DNA from: Propioniciclava sp.
GTDB taxonomy: Bacteria > Actinomycetota > Actinomycetes > Propionibacteriales > Propionibacteriaceae
Assembly (NCBI RefSeq): GCF_029977985.1
Contig: NZ_JARKOT010000014.1
Span: 1-36,788 of the forward strand
Direction of reading: 5' to 3'
Length of the DNA: 36,788 bases
Part shown: piece by piece, positions 16,521 to 27,075 of the stretch
Numbering within the stretch: the first letter of the stretch is position 1
How the letters are laid out: every line of letters starts with the position of its first letter
Notes under the pieces: model-generated
Told to the model about the DNA's origin: nothing
What the model saw: only the letters and a program-made list of their open reading frames with translations
Database searches by the model: none
Translations under genes and position numbers: made by a program

Positions 16521-19285
16521 CCGCGCAGGACCGTCGCGTCGAGCCCGGCCCGCTGTTTGCGACGTTCGCTGCCGGCTACGGCTTCGCCCTCGACGACTAC
16601 CAGCGCGACGCCTGCGCCCACGTGGAGGCGGGCGACGGCGTCCTCGTCGCCGCCCCGACGGGCGCGGGCAAGACGGTCGTGGGGGAGTTCGCCGTCTTCT
16701 GCGCCCTGCAGACCGGGCGGAAGTGCTTCTACACCACCCCCATCAAGGCGCTGAGCAACCAGAAGTACCACGACCTCGCCGAGCGGCACGGCGCCGATCG
16801 TGTGGGGTTGTTGACCGGCGACACCAGCCTCAACGGGGACGCGCCCGTGGTCGTGATGACCACCGAGGTGCTGCGCAACATGATCTACGCGGGCTCGTCG
16901 ACGCTGGCCGGTCTTGGCTACGTCGTCATGGACGAGGTGCACTACCTCGCCGACCGCTTCCGCGGCGCGGTCTGGGAGGAGGTCATCATCAGTCTGGCCC
17001 CGAGCGTGCAGGTGGTGAGCCTGTCGGCCACGGTCAGCAACGCCGAGGAGTTCGGTGCCTGGCTCGACGAGGTGCGCGGCGGTGTGGCCGTGGTCGTGAG
17101 CGAACGGCGTCCGGTGCCGTTGTTCCAGCACGTCATGGCCGGACGCCGCCTCTACGACCTGTTCGCCGGCGAGGCGCCGACGGCGTCCGCGCTGCTGACC
17201 CAAGGCGACGTCAATCCAGAGTTGACGCGGCTGGCGAAGGAGGAGGGCCGGTTCACGCGCGACGACTCCCGGAGGCCACGGGGGCGGCGCACCCGCGAGC
17301 GCATCGAGCGCAACGCGGCCGCGCGTGGCGAACGCGGGCCGAACCTTGTGCCGCGCCGCGACGGCGCGGTCGAGAAGCTGGACGCCGAGGCCCTGTTGCC
17401 CGCCATCTACTTCATCTTCAGTCGGGCGGGCTGCGACCAGGCGGTCCGGCAGCTGTTGAGCTCGGGTCTGCGGCTCACCTCCCCGGCCGAGCGCGCCGAG
17501 TTGGACGCCCTCGCCGACGCCGCGGCGTCCGGCCTGGACCGGGACGACCTCGACGCGCTGGAGTTCTCGACGTTCCGCGAGGCGCTGCGCCGCGGCATCG
17601 CGAGCCATCACGCGGGGATGCTGCCGGCGTTCAAGGAGTGCGTCGAGGAGGGATTCGTGCGCGGCCTGGTCAAGGTGGTGTTCGCCACCGAGACCCTCGC
17701 CCTCGGCATCAACATGCCGGCCCGCTCGGTGGTGCTCGAGAAGCTGGTCAAGTTCAACGGCGAGGCCCACGTCGACATCACGCCTGGGGAGTACACCCAG
17801 CTCACGGGCCGCGCCGGCCGCCGTGGCATCGATGTCGAGGGGCACGCGGTGGTGCTTTGGCACCGCTCCATGGATCCGCGCCACGTCGCCGGCCTCGCCT
17901 CGCGGCGCACCTACCCGCTGCGCTCGTCGTTCAGCCCCACATACAACATGGCGGTCAACCTCGTAGGACGCGTTGGCCGTGCGAAGGCGCGCGGTTTGCT
18001 CGAGCAGAGCTTCGCCCAGTTCCAGTCGGACGCCTCGGTCGTCGGCATCGCCCGCGCGGCCGCCCGGAAGACCGAGCAGGCGGCCGAGTTGTGGGCGGAC
18101 GCCGCCTGCGACCGGGGCGACTTTGCGGAATACGCCCGTGTTCGGTCGGAGATCGCCGTGCTGGAGGCCACGGCGGCCCGCTCGCGCCGCGCCGATCGGC
18201 GCGCCGAGGTCCTTCAGGTGCTCCTGGACGTGAAGCCGGGCGACATCATCGGCGTCCCCGCGGGCCGCCATGAGGGCTGGGCGGTCGTCATCGATCCGGG
18301 GGTGGGCCGCGATCGGGGCAATCCGACGCCGCTCGTCATGACCGAGCAGCGGCAGGTGAAGAAGCTGTCGCTCACGGACTTCCCGTCGCCGCCCGTCGTC
18401 GCTGCCCGCATGCGCGTCCCCAAGCACTTCGACGCCCGCCAGGCCAAGGACCGCCGCAATCTCGCCGCGGCCTTCCACAGCCGCCTCGGCACCCTGGACA
18501 CGGCGGCGACGCGCTACTCCCCGGCCGCGATGGACGCCGAGGTCGCGGCCGGGATCGCCCGCCTGCGTGACGACTTGAGGCGGCACGCCTGCCACGACTG
18601 CCCCGACCGCGAGGTGCACGCCCGGGCCGCCGAGAAGGCGCTGCGCGCCGAGAAGGACATCGCGGACCTGCGCCGCCAGAGCGAGCGCCGCACCCAGACG
18701 ATCGCGACCCGCTTCGACAAGATCTGCACCGTGTTGTCGGCGCTGGGGTACCTGTCCGAGGACGCCGGGACCGTGACCGATGCCGGCCGCATGCTGGCCC
18801 GCATCTACGGCGACCTCGATCTCGTCACCGCCGAGGCGATTCGCTCGGGCACCTTCGACGAGCTCACTTCTGCCGAGCTGGCGGCGGTGGTCAGCTCGCT
18901 CACCTACGAGGCGCGCGGGGGCGAGCAGCGGCGTCCGGCCCGGATGCCCAACCGTTCCACCGAGATCGCGCAGACGATGCTGCGCCGCATCTGGCGCGAC
19001 GTGTCGCTCATGGAGCGCGACCAGAAGCTCGACAGCGGCCGCGAGCCCGACATCGGTTTCGCGGAGGCCACGTTCCTGTGGGCGTCGGGCGCCGCGTTGG
19101 GCGACCTGCTGGAGACGACGGGACTGACCGCGGGGGACTTCGTCCGGTGGATGCGGATGGTCATCGACCTGCTCGGCCAGGTGCGGGACGCCGCCGGTCC
19201 GGGACGGGTGCGCACGAACGCCCGGGAGGCCATCGGGATGCTCCGCCGAGGCGTCGTGGACGCCGCGTGGAACGAGGACGACTAA
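16517..19285 (+). CDS. helY: HelY-type DEAD/DEVH-box helicase (Ski2-like)
   Basis: An ATP-dependent helicase of 922 residues related to Ski2/Mtr4 RNA helicases. Walker A APTGAGKT is at 46-53, DEVH at 139-142, SAT at 170-172 and motif VI TGRAGRRGID at about 430. A basic, low-complexity insertion (RRPRGRRTRERIERNAAARGERG, in part) lies at about 250-275 between the two RecA domains. The C-terminal half contains the family's beta-rich insert (VKPGDIIGVPAGRHEGWAVV) and a helical region with CHDCPDREVH, which may bind metal. The ATG overlaps the kinase gene by ATGA. The gene ends the paf-tat block and overlaps the convergent PAP2 gene by four bases. Confidence 0.93.
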   Translation: MTAQDRRVEPGPLFATFAAGYGFALDDYQRDACAHVEAGDGVLVAAPTGAGKTVVGEFAVFCALQTGRKCFYTTPIKALSNQKYHDLAERHGADRVGLLTGDTSLNGDAPVVVMTTEVLRNMIYAGSSTLAGLGYVVMDEVHYLADRFRGAVWEEVIISLAPSVQVVSLSATVSNAEEFGAWLDEVRGGVAVVVSERRPVPLFQHVMAGRRLYDLFAGEAPTASALLTQGDVNPELTRLAKEEGRFTRDDSRRPRGRRTRERIERNAAARGERGPNLVPRRDGAVEKLDAEALLPAIYFIFSRAGCDQAVRQLLSSGLRLTSPAERAELDALADAAASGLDRDDLDALEFSTFREALRRGIASHHAGMLPAFKECVEEGFVRGLVKVVFATETLALGINMPARSVVLEKLVKFNGEAHVDITPGEYTQLTGRAGRRGIDVEGHAVVLWHRSMDPRHVAGLASRRTYPLRSSFSPTYNMAVNLVGRVGRAKARGLLEQSFAQFQSDASVVGIARAAARKTEQAAELWADAACDRGDFAEYARVRSEIAVLEATAARSRRADRRAEVLQVLLDVKPGDIIGVPAGRHEGWAVVIDPGVGRDRGNPTPLVMTEQRQVKKLSLTDFPSPPVVAARMRVPKHFDARQAKDRRNLAAAFHSRLGTLDTAATRYSPAAMDAEVAAGIARLRDDLRRHACHDCPDREVHARAAEKALRAEKDIADLRRQSERRTQTIATRFDKICTVLSALGYLSEDAGTVTDAGRMLARIYGDLDLVTAEAIRSGTFDELTSAELAAVVSSLTYEARGGEQRRPARMPNRSTEIAQTMLRRIWRDVSLMERDQKLDSGREPDIGFAEATFLWASGAALGDLLETTGLTAGDFVRWMRMVIDLLGQVRDAAGPGRVRTNAREAIGMLRRGVVDAAWNEDD

Positions 19286-20073
19286 GCCCTGCGGGCGCGC
19301 AGCATCCAGGCGGGCTGGCCGTGCCTGGCCCGCGCCAGCAGCCAGACCCGGTGGATCCCGATGACCACCAGGACCCACGCCAGCCCAAGAGTCCAGCCGA
19401 CGAGCACGTCGGTGAGCCAGTGGTGGCCGAGGTAGACCCGGCTCATGCCCATGCTCAGGGCGTACAGGCTGAAGCCGACGATCCAGGCGGCGCGTGCCGA
19501 CGCCCGCCGGAACCAGTGCAGCATCAGGTAGCAGAGGATGCCGGCGATGACCGTGCCGTTGAGCGTGTGCCCGCTGGGAAAGCTGGCGGTGGTCTCGAGC
19601 GGGGGCACGGCGAGATCGATGGGCGGGCGGGCGCGCCCGAACAGCTGCTTGCCGAACACGGTGGCCAGCGTGGACGTGCCGACGGCGACGCCGACCAGCA
19701 CCAGCGGCGCCCAGCTGCGCCAGGCCCAGGCGATGCCGAGCGTGACGACGAGCAGCACGATGGGCTGGATCACGGGGCCGCCGAACTCGGTGAAGGCGAC
19801 GACGGCCGAGGTGAAGGCCGGCGTCCGGTGGGCGACCATCCAGGTGAGGAGCGGCTGGTCCACGAGGGCGATGCCGCCGGAATCGGCCACCCCCTCGTAC
19901 ACCTCGCCGGAGCCCCACACGAGCGTCAGGGTGGCCATGACGGCGACGACGAGGTAGGTCCCGATCAGCGCGTTGGCCTGCCACCAGGAGCGCGTCCGGG
20001 CGACGACGCGGCCGAGGGCGGTGGGCCCCTGGACGTGCCAGTTCGGGTCGCGCGTGGGCTGCTCCAACTCCAT
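19282..20073 (-). CDS. PAP2-family membrane phosphatase
   Basis: A 263-residue integral membrane phosphatase acting on lipid phosphates or prenyl diphosphates at the outer face of the membrane. All three active-site motifs are present: K142 to R149-P150 in KQLFGRARP, PSGH at 166-169, and SRVYLGHHWLTD at 211-222. About six hydrophobic segments surround them. The ATG at 20073 is preceded at six bases by CATACT, consistent with a leaderless transcript divergent from hisF. Its substrate (undecaprenyl diphosphate, phosphatidic acid or other) is unknown. Confidence 0.92.
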   Translation of the reverse strand: MELEQPTRDPNWHVQGPTALGRVVARTRSWWQANALIGTYLVVAVMATLTLVWGSGEVYEGVADSGGIALVDQPLLTWMVAHRTPAFTSAVVAFTEFGGPVIQPIVLLVVTLGIAWAWRSWAPLVLVGVAVGTSTLATVFGKQLFGRARPPIDLAVPPLETTASFPSGHTLNGTVIAGILCYLMLHWFRRASARAAWIVGFSLYALSMGMSRVYLGHHWLTDVLVGWTLGLAWVLVVIGIHRVWLLARARHGQPAWMLRARRA

Positions 20074-20079
20074 CGGCGC

Positions 20080-20137
20080 AGTATGACACCTAGTGAGCGC
20101 TGCGCCGGGGTACCGCGCGGGCAGGCTGTCCTAAGCT
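20080..20137. promoter_or_regulatory. Divergent leaderless promoters for PAP2 gene and hisF
   Basis: On the minus strand CATACT (20085-20080) lies six bases from the ATG of the PAP2 gene. On the plus strand TAAGCT (20132-20137) lies seven bases from the ATG of hisF. Neither gene has a Shine-Dalgarno sequence at its start. Both transcripts are probably leaderless. Confidence 0.55.
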
Positions 20138-20144
20138 GGCGGCC

Positions 20145-20918
20145 ATGGCGGTTGCGATCAGGGTCATCCCGTGCCTCGACGTCCACGACGGGCGGGTGGT
20201 CAAGGGCGTCAACTTTCTGAACCTCCGCGATGCGGGCGATCCGGTCGAGTTGGCCCGCGCCTACGGCGACGCGGGTGCCGACGAGCTGACGTTCCTCGAC
20301 ATCTCGGCCTCCGCCCAGGGGCGCGCGACCACGTACGAGATGGTGACGCGCACCGCCGAGACGGTCTTCATCCCGCTGTGCGTGGGTGGCGGCGTCCGCT
20401 CGGCCGACGACGTCGACCGCCTGCTGCGCGCCGGCGCCGACAAGGTGGGCATCAACACCGGCGCCATCGCCCGGCCGCAGGCCATTGACGAGATCGTGGC
20501 CCGCTTCGGCAACCAGGTGTGCGTCCTCAGCCTCGACGCCCGTCGCGAGGCCGGGCAGCCCTCCGGCTTCGGTGTGACGACCCACGGCGGCCGTCAGGCG
20601 GCGGGCCTGGACGCGCTCGAGTGGTGCCGCGAGGCCGTCGACCGCGGGGCGGGGGAGATCCTGCTCAACTCGATGGACGCCGACGGCACCACCAACGGCT
20701 TCGACCTCGAGATGATCGAGGCCGTCCGCCGGGTGGTCGACGTGCCCGTCATCGCGTCGGGTGGGGCGGGCACCGTCGCGCACTTCGTGGACGCCGCCCG
20801 CGCGGGCGCGGACGCCGTGCTGGCGGCGTCCGTCTTCCACTACGGCACCTTGACGATCGCCGAGGTGAAAGCCGGTCTGGCCGACGCCGGCTTCGAGGTC
20901 CGGCTGCCGGTCGGCTGA
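20145..20918 (+). CDS. hisF: Imidazole glycerol phosphate synthase cyclase subunit
   Basis: HisF is the TIM-barrel subunit that, with HisH, converts PRFAR and ammonia into imidazole glycerol phosphate and AICAR in histidine synthesis. The catalytic aspartates are visible at D12 ([13 protein letters not shown]) and D131 (LSLDARR). Phosphate-binding loops GGGVRSADD and ASGGAGT are present. At 257 residues it is full length. No other his gene is in the window, so it is detached from any his operon. A HIT-family gene follows at 21 bases. Confidence 0.95.
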   Translation: MAVAIRVIPCLDVHDGRVVKGVNFLNLRDAGDPVELARAYGDAGADELTFLDISASAQGRATTYEMVTRTAETVFIPLCVGGGVRSADDVDRLLRAGADKVGINTGAIARPQAIDEIVARFGNQVCVLSLDARREAGQPSGFGVTTHGGRQAAGLDALEWCREAVDRGAGEILLNSMDADGTTNGFDLEMIEAVRRVVDVPVIASGGAGTVAHFVDAARAGADAVLAASVFHYGTLTIAEVKAGLADAGFEVRLPVG

Positions 20919-20938
20919 ACGACGAACCGAGGAGGAAC

Positions 20939-21340
20939 ATGTCCGACTGCATCTTCTGCCGTATCGTCGCCGGGGAGATCCCGAGTCGTCAGGTGTACAC
21001 CGACGACGCGGCCGTCGCCATCCTCGACCTGGCGCCGTTCAAGCGCGGCCACACGCTCGTGATCCCGCGCCAGCATGTCGTCGACGCCCTGGCCGACGCC
21101 GACGTGCTGGCCGCCGTCGCCCCCGCCGTTCGGGCCACCGGGCGCCTTCTGGTCGACAGGCTGGGTGCGTCCGGGCTGAACATCGTGTCGAACGTGGGCG
21201 AGGACGCCGGCCAATCGGTGTTCCACCTGCACGTGCACCTCATTCCGCGCTACGCCGACGATGCGGGCTTCGCCGCCATGGTCGAGCGGGCGCCGGGCGA
21301 GGGCGACCTGGACGCCGTCCACGCCGCGCTCACCGATTGA
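20939..21340 (+). CDS. HIT-family (HINT-like) nucleotide hydrolase
   Basis: A 133-residue histidine-triad protein. The N-terminus SDCIFCRIV supplies zinc-binding cysteines C4 and C7, the fold continues with PFKRGHTLVIPR, and the triad HLHVH is at 96-100. HINT-type proteins hydrolyse AMP-lysine and nucleoside phosphoramidates; the true substrate here is unknown. A strong GAGGAGG ribosome binding site precedes the ATG. It is probably cotranscribed with hisF. It ends 37 bases from the convergent OmpA-domain gene, with no clear terminator between. Confidence 0.92.
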   Translation: MSDCIFCRIVAGEIPSRQVYTDDAAVAILDLAPFKRGHTLVIPRQHVVDALADADVLAAVAPAVRATGRLLVDRLGASGLNIVSNVGEDAGQSVFHLHVHLIPRYADDAGFAAMVERAPGEGDLDAVHAALTD

Positions 21341-21377
21341 TGCGACGTTCTTGGGGCTCGTGGCGGGAGCTGCGGCC

Positions 21378-21920
21378 TCATCCAGCCACCGTGATCGTGA
21401 CCCGGCGGTTCTGCGCCCGTCCCTCCGGGGTGTCGTTGTCGGCCACGGGCTCCGCCTCCCCTCGGCCCTCGGCCCGGATGGTGACTCCGGGCAGGAGGGA
21501 GACGAGCGTGGCACGCACCGCTTCGGCGCGGCGACGCGAGAGGTCGAGGTTGTGGGCGTCGGTGCCGTCGGCGTCGGTGTGCCCCGTCACCAGGAGTATC
21601 GGCGCCCGTTCCCGCAGCTGCCCGGCGAGGCTGGCCAGTTCGGTGTGTGCCCGCTCAGAGAGCGTCGCGTCGTCGTAGGCGAAGAACACGTCGGCCTGCA
21701 GGACCACCGTCTCGCCGTCGTCCACGACCGACGCGTCGGCGTTCCCCACCGGGAACAGCAGCGCGTCCGTCGGCAGGGTCGCCCTCTCCACCGGGAAGGT
21801 CACCGCCGCCGATGGGTCGACCGTCCGGTCGGCCGGAGCGGCACCCACCCACGGAGCCAGCAGGAACCCACCGATCCCGACGGCGGTCGCGGCAGCGAGG
21901 GCGCGCCACGCCGGACTCAT
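21378..21920 (-). CDS. Exported OmpA/MotB-domain protein
   Basis: A 180-residue protein with an N-terminal signal peptide or anchor (SPAWRALAAATAVGIGGFLLAP) and a C-terminal OmpA-like domain. The signature is clear: FFAYDDATLSERAHTELASL, TGHTDADGTDAHNLDLSRRRA, GRGEAEPVADNDTPEGRAQNRRV. The conserved Asp and Arg that bind meso-diaminopimelate-type peptidoglycan are in place. It should tether the membrane to the cell wall, as proposed for mycobacterial ArfA. The ATG at 21920 overlaps the stop of the upstream lipoprotein gene; a longer in-frame start at 22070 would lie inside that gene and lack a leader. Confidence 0.88.
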   Translation of the reverse strand: MSPAWRALAAATAVGIGGFLLAPWVGAAPADRTVDPSAAVTFPVERATLPTDALLFPVGNADASVVDDGETVVLQADVFFAYDDATLSERAHTELASLAGQLRERAPILLVTGHTDADGTDAHNLDLSRRRAEAVRATLVSLLPGVTIRAEGRGEAEPVADNDTPEGRAQNRRVTITVAG

Positions 21921-22525
21921 CGCGTCACCGGCAGGTCGACGAACGACCCCGCGAGCGGGATCACCAACGTTGCGGACGTGACGCCCTCCGGCAGTGCCCC
22001 GAAGACGACCGAGAACGTGAGCGACTGGCCGGGATGGACGGCGAGGCCCATCGTCGAGCTGCACACGCACGAGCCGTCGGCCGACCTCGCCGGCAGATGC
22101 CGGCGGCCGTGGGCGGCGTCCACGAAGTAGATCCCGTCGACTTCGGCGCGCCGACCCGTACCGAAACGCACCGCCTCCAGCGGTTCGGCGGAGTCGTTCG
22201 TCACCGTGAAGTCGAGCGTCAACGTCTCGCCCTCCTGCGCGAAGGTGGTGATCGCCACCTCCACCTCACCGCCGCTCAACGCGAAGGAGCGGGTGGCCAG
22301 CACGGGCAAGGGTGTCCCGCCGCCCCCCGACCCGGCCCCCGACCCTGCCGCCGACCCTGCCGCCGGTGCCGCCGCAGTCGTGGCGGACGCCGCCGTCATA
22401 ACGGGGGAGCCAGGGGACGGCGTACGGACCGCCGGAGGCCGCGGAAGGCCGACGCAGCCGGCCAGGGCAAGGGTCGCGAGCACGACGAGGATGAGGGGTG
22501 TGTGATGCGTCCTGGGGGTAGTCAT
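21917..22525 (-). CDS. Lipoprotein with Ig-like domain, coupled to OmpA-domain gene
   Basis: The 202-residue protein has a lipoprotein signal peptide with lipobox LAGC at about residues 21-24. A low-complexity Ala/Gly/Ser linker (AAGSAAGSGAGSGGGG, in part) follows, then a domain of about 125 residues with the pattern of DUF4352-like immunoglobulin folds (EVEVAITTFAQEGETLTLDF, TVTNDSAEPLEAVRF, LTFSVVFGALPEGVTSATLV). The CVC in SADGSCVCSS could form a disulfide or bind metal. ATGA overlap couples it to the OmpA-domain gene. TAGCGT (22537-22532, minus strand), six bases from the ATG, indicates a leaderless mRNA. Function unknown. Confidence 0.82.
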   Translation of the reverse strand: MTTPRTHHTPLILVVLATLALAGCVGLPRPPAVRTPSPGSPVMTAASATTAAAPAAGSAAGSGAGSGGGGTPLPVLATRSFALSGGEVEVAITTFAQEGETLTLDFTVTNDSAEPLEAVRFGTGRRAEVDGIYFVDAAHGRRHLPARSADGSCVCSSTMGLAVHPGQSLTFSVVFGALPEGVTSATLVIPLAGSFVDLPVTR

Positions 22526-22577
22526 GCCGGCACGCTAGGCCCTTCGGCGGATCCTCTCCCGAATCGATCCGCGAGCC

Positions 22578-22594
22578 TGTGGACATGTGGACAA
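22578..22594. promoter_or_regulatory. Two abutting DnaA-box-like 9-mers
   Basis: TGTGGACAT (22578-22586) and TGTGGACAA (22586-22594) share one base and have the same orientation. The reverse complement of the second is TTGTCCACA, the consensus DnaA box of high-GC actinobacteria; the first differs at one end base. They lie about 45 bases upstream of the ilv -35 region and between two divergent promoters. I saw no further copy by eye in this window. Confidence 0.55.
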
Positions 22595-22637
22595 CCGCAC
22601 CGGCGGCGTCCGGCATGCGGAACACGGCGCGTCCGCA

Positions 22638-22668
22638 TTGCGACGCCCTCACAGTGCGGCCCTATAGT
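22638..22668 (+). promoter_or_regulatory. ilvBNC promoter
   Basis: TTGCGA at 22638-22643 and TATAGT at 22663-22668 form a sigma-70-like promoter with a 19-base spacer. The -10 box ends six bases before the GTG of the leader peptide, so transcription should start on or next to that codon. Confidence 0.65.
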
Positions 22669-22674
22669 GAACGC

Positions 22675-22713
22675 GTGCAGTTCACCCTCGTACTCGAAAA
22701 GCGCGTCGCCTGA
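22675..22713 (+). CDS. ilv leader peptide (attenuation)
   Basis: GTG CAG TTC ACC CTC GTA CTC GAA AAG CGC GTC GCC TGA encodes a 12-residue peptide, MQFTLVLEKRVA. It has consecutive Leu-Val-Leu codons plus a late Val, the regulatory amino acids of the pathway, and resembles the ilv leader peptides described for streptomycetes and corynebacteria. It has no ribosome binding site and begins where the transcript should begin. Its stop codon lies inside the first hairpin, so ribosome position should govern folding downstream. Confidence 0.75.
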   Translation: MQFTLVLEKRVA

Positions 22714-22735
22714 CGGTTCGTCACCGCGACGCGCT
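22700..22735 (+). promoter_or_regulatory. Attenuator pause hairpin
   Basis: AGCGCGTCGC (22700-22709) pairs perfectly with GCGACGCGCT (22726-22735), and inside it TGACG (22711-22715) pairs with CGTCA (22719-22723) around a GTT loop. The only flaw is a 1 by 2 internal loop. The 5' arm overlaps the last leader codons. A competing antiterminator pairing (part of 22728-22735 with 22740-22748) looks weak by eye. Confidence 0.7.
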
Positions 22736-22773
22736 CCCTCGCACGCCGGCCCATCCGGTGGCGGGGGTTTTTT
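22736..22773 (+). terminator. ilvBNC attenuator terminator
   Basis: CCCTCGC (22736-22742) pairs with GCGGGGG (22761-22767) using one T-G wobble, then an ACG/TG internal loop, then CCGG (22746-22749) with CCGG (22755-22758) around CCCAT. Six T residues follow (22768-22773). It starts one base after the pause hairpin and lies 48 bases before ilvB, so it acts inside the leader. Confidence 0.8.
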
Positions 22774-22821
22774 CTTGCACGGATCCGAAACCGCACAGAG
22801 TCGATCGAAGGGGATGATCAC

Positions 22822-24567
22822 ATGACCGAAGCCACCCAGCCGAAGCAACTCACCGGGGCGCAGGCTCTCGTCGAGTCGTTGGAGCGGGTCGGGGTAGACG
22901 TCGTCTTCGGCATCCCCGGCGGCGCCATCCTGCCCGCCTACGACCCGCTGGGGCAGAGCCAGTTGGTGCGCCACATCCTGGTTCGCCACGAGCAGGGCGC
23001 AGCGCACGCCGCCGAGGGCTACGCGATGGCCACCGGACGCGTCGGCGTGTGCATGGCCACCTCCGGCCCGGGTGCCACCAACCTCGTCACCGGCCTCGCC
23101 GATGCGTACATGGACTCCGTGCCGATCGTCGCGATCACGGGTCAGGTCAACTCGACCGCGATCGGCACCGACGCCTTCCAGGAGGCGGACATCCGGGGCA
23201 TCACGTTCCCCATCACGAAGCACAGCTTCCTCATCACCCGCCCCGAGGACATCCCCGGCGCGATCAAGGCGGCCTTCCACATCGCCGGCACCGGTCGGCC
23301 CGGTCCCGTCCTCGTCGACATCAGCAAGGACGCCCTCGCCTCGACCGCGCCGTTCACCTGGCCGAGCACGGTCGACCTGCCCGGCTACCGGCCGACGATC
23401 AACCCGCACGCGCGGCAGGTCCGGCAGGCGGCGCGGCTGATCGCGGAGGCGAAGCGGCCGGTGCTGTATGTGGGGGGTGGCATCGTCAAAGCGCAGGCCT
23501 ACGCCGAGCTCAACGAACTCGTGAAGATCAGCGGCATCCCACTCGTCACCACCCTCATGGCGCGCGGTGCCGTGCCCGACAGCGAGCCGCTCAACCTGGG
23601 TATGCCCGGCATGCACGGCACGGTCGCTGCTGTCGGTGCGCTCCAGCGGGCCGACCTGCTCGTCGCCCTCGGCACACGGTTCGACGACCGGGTCACGGGG
23701 AAGCTCGACACTTTCGCGCCGCACGCGAAGGTCATCCACGCCGACATCGATCCCGCCGAGATCGGCAAGAACAAGCCGGTCGACGTGCCGATCGTGGGCG
23801 ACGTGAAACTCGTCATCGCCGAGCTGAACCAGCAACTGCGCGGCGCCGACCTCGGCGACCACTCGGCCTGGGTCACGTACCTCTCCCACCTCAAGGCGAA
23901 GTACGCCTTCACCCCCGAGCCCACCAAGGACGGCGTCCTCAGCCCCGAGTACTGCATCAAGCGGCTCGGCGAGGTCGCGGGCGACGCGATCTACGCCGCC
24001 GGCGTCGGCCAGCACCAGATGTGGGCCGCGCACCTGTTGCCCTTCGAGAAGCCCGGCCGTTGGCTGAACTCCGGCGGCGCCGGCACGATGGGCTACTGCG
24101 TGCCTGCCGCGATGGGTGCCCAGGTGGGCGCACCCGGCGAGGTGGTGTGGGGCATCGACGGCGACGGGTGTTTCCAGATGACCAACCAGGAACTCGTCAC
24201 CTGTGCGCTGAACGGTATTCCGATCAAGATCGCCGTCATCAACAACGAGTCCCTGGGCATGGTGCGCCAGTGGCAGACGCTGTTCTACGGCGGGCGCTAC
24301 TCCAACACCAACCTGGAGTCCCGCCGCGTCCCCGACTTCCCGATGCTCGCCGAGGCGATGGGGGCGGTCGGCCTACGCGCCGAGACGCCGGACGAGGTGG
24401 ACGAGGTGCTGGCGAAGGCGATGGCGATCAACGACCGCCCGGTGGTGGTCGAGTTCGTCTGCCACAAGGACGCGATGGTGTGGCCGATGGTGGCCGCCGG
24501 CACGAGCAACGACGACATCATGATCGCCAGGGACCTGGCGCCCGACTGGGAGGACGAGATCCTGTGA
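22822..24567 (+). CDS. ilvB: Acetolactate synthase large subunit
   Basis: This thiamine diphosphate enzyme condenses two pyruvates to acetolactate, or pyruvate with 2-oxobutyrate to acetohydroxybutyrate, the first shared step of valine, leucine and isoleucine synthesis. The 581 residues show the N-terminal [14 protein letters not shown], the catalytic glutamate in [13 protein letters not shown], the central FAD-site region ([14 protein letters not shown]) and the ThDP/Mg site [14 protein letters not shown] with [13 protein letters not shown]. The RBS is GAAGGGGA upstream of the ATG. It is controlled by the attenuator in front of it and couples to ilvN by a GTGA overlap. Confidence 0.97.
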   Translation: MTEATQPKQLTGAQALVESLERVGVDVVFGIPGGAILPAYDPLGQSQLVRHILVRHEQGAAHAAEGYAMATGRVGVCMATSGPGATNLVTGLADAYMDSVPIVAITGQVNSTAIGTDAFQEADIRGITFPITKHSFLITRPEDIPGAIKAAFHIAGTGRPGPVLVDISKDALASTAPFTWPSTVDLPGYRPTINPHARQVRQAARLIAEAKRPVLYVGGGIVKAQAYAELNELVKISGIPLVTTLMARGAVPDSEPLNLGMPGMHGTVAAVGALQRADLLVALGTRFDDRVTGKLDTFAPHAKVIHADIDPAEIGKNKPVDVPIVGDVKLVIAELNQQLRGADLGDHSAWVTYLSHLKAKYAFTPEPTKDGVLSPEYCIKRLGEVAGDAIYAAGVGQHQMWAAHLLPFEKPGRWLNSGGAGTMGYCVPAAMGAQVGAPGEVVWGIDGDGCFQMTNQELVTCALNGIPIKIAVINNESLGMVRQWQTLFYGGRYSNTNLESRRVPDFPMLAEAMGAVGLRAETPDEVDEVLAKAMAINDRPVVVEFVCHKDAMVWPMVAAGTSNDDIMIARDLAPDWEDEIL

Positions 24568-25094
24568 GTACCTACACGTTGAGCGTTCTCGTCGAGAACA
24601 AGCCGGGCGTCCTGGCCCGCATCTCCGGGCTGTTCGCCCGCCGGGGTTTCAACATCGAGTCGCTGGCCGTCGGCCAGACGGAGCGGCCCGAGATCTCGCG
24701 CATCACCCTCCAGGTGGGCGTGGAGAGCGAGCAGGTGCTGGAGCAGATCACCAAGCAGCTCAACAAGCTGGTCGAGGTGCTCAAGATCATGGAGCTGGAC
24801 GACGCGTCCGCGGTGCGCCGCGAGATGGTCCTCATCAAGCTGAAGGCCGACCCGGCGACGCGCAGCCAGATCATCGAGATCGTGCAGCTGTTCCGCGGCA
24901 AGACGGTCGACGTCCATGCCGACAGCTTGGTGGTGGAGGCCACCGGCTCGCCCGACAAGCTGGACGCCCTGTTGGAGATGCTGCGCCCCTACGGCATCCG
25001 CGAGCTGGTCCAGTCCGGCCTCGTCGCGGTCGGCCGGGGCAGCAAGTCGCTCACCGACCGCGCCATCAAGGGCGGTCGCCAGGCGATCCGCTGA
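24564..25094 (+). CDS. ilvN: Acetolactate synthase regulatory small subunit
   Basis: IlvN activates the large subunit and confers valine feedback inhibition. The N-terminal ACT domain holds [29 protein letters not shown], the effector-binding loop, and ends near residue 80. The C-terminal ALS_ss domain includes [19 protein letters not shown] and a Gly-rich end. 176 residues is normal. The GTG start overlaps the ilvB stop. A 75-base gap with a short GGCC hairpin separates it from ilvC. Confidence 0.96.
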   Translation: MSTYTLSVLVENKPGVLARISGLFARRGFNIESLAVGQTERPEISRITLQVGVESEQVLEQITKQLNKLVEVLKIMELDDASAVRREMVLIKLKADPATRSQIIEIVQLFRGKTVDVHADSLVVEATGSPDKLDALLEMLRPYGIRELVQSGLVAVGRGSKSLTDRAIKGGRQAIR

Positions 25095-26198
<1,104 letters not shown>

Positions 26199-26215
26199 CC
26201 GCCCCGAACTCAAAC

Positions 26216-26250
26216 CACGAACGCTCCCCGCGCCGCGGGGAGCGTTCGTG
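26216..26250. terminator. Perfect 16-bp terminator between ilvC and rpf
   Basis: The arms 26216-26231 and 26235-26250 are fully complementary around a GCC loop. The outer part is CACGAACG/CGTTCGTG and the inner part G/C-only. It serves convergent ilvC and the Rpf gene, whose stop lies 27 bases further on. A run of only a few T bases follows. Confidence 0.85.
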
Positions 26251-26276
26251 TGTTCGACCGGAGGCCGGGGGGAGGG

Positions 26277-26918
<642 letters not shown>

Positions 26919-27075
26919 CTAGGCCGAACGCAGTAACCGTACGACAAGACTGAGACGCTGCCAAGAGCAGCCTGAAAGATTCACAGGGAAACTGGCATGT
27001 GCCCGACCTGGGTCGGAGGCAGCCGCGACCCGGGGTGCGCGTGGGTCGTCGGTGGGGCGTGGCATGCTGTCGGGC

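Noticed and set aside
16157-20089. 1310-codon open frame on the minus strand opposite helY
   Set aside because: It is antisense to helY and the lipid kinase, whose motifs are unmistakable. Long antisense frames are expected at this GC content, and its sequence is Arg/Gly/His low complexity with no recognisable domain.
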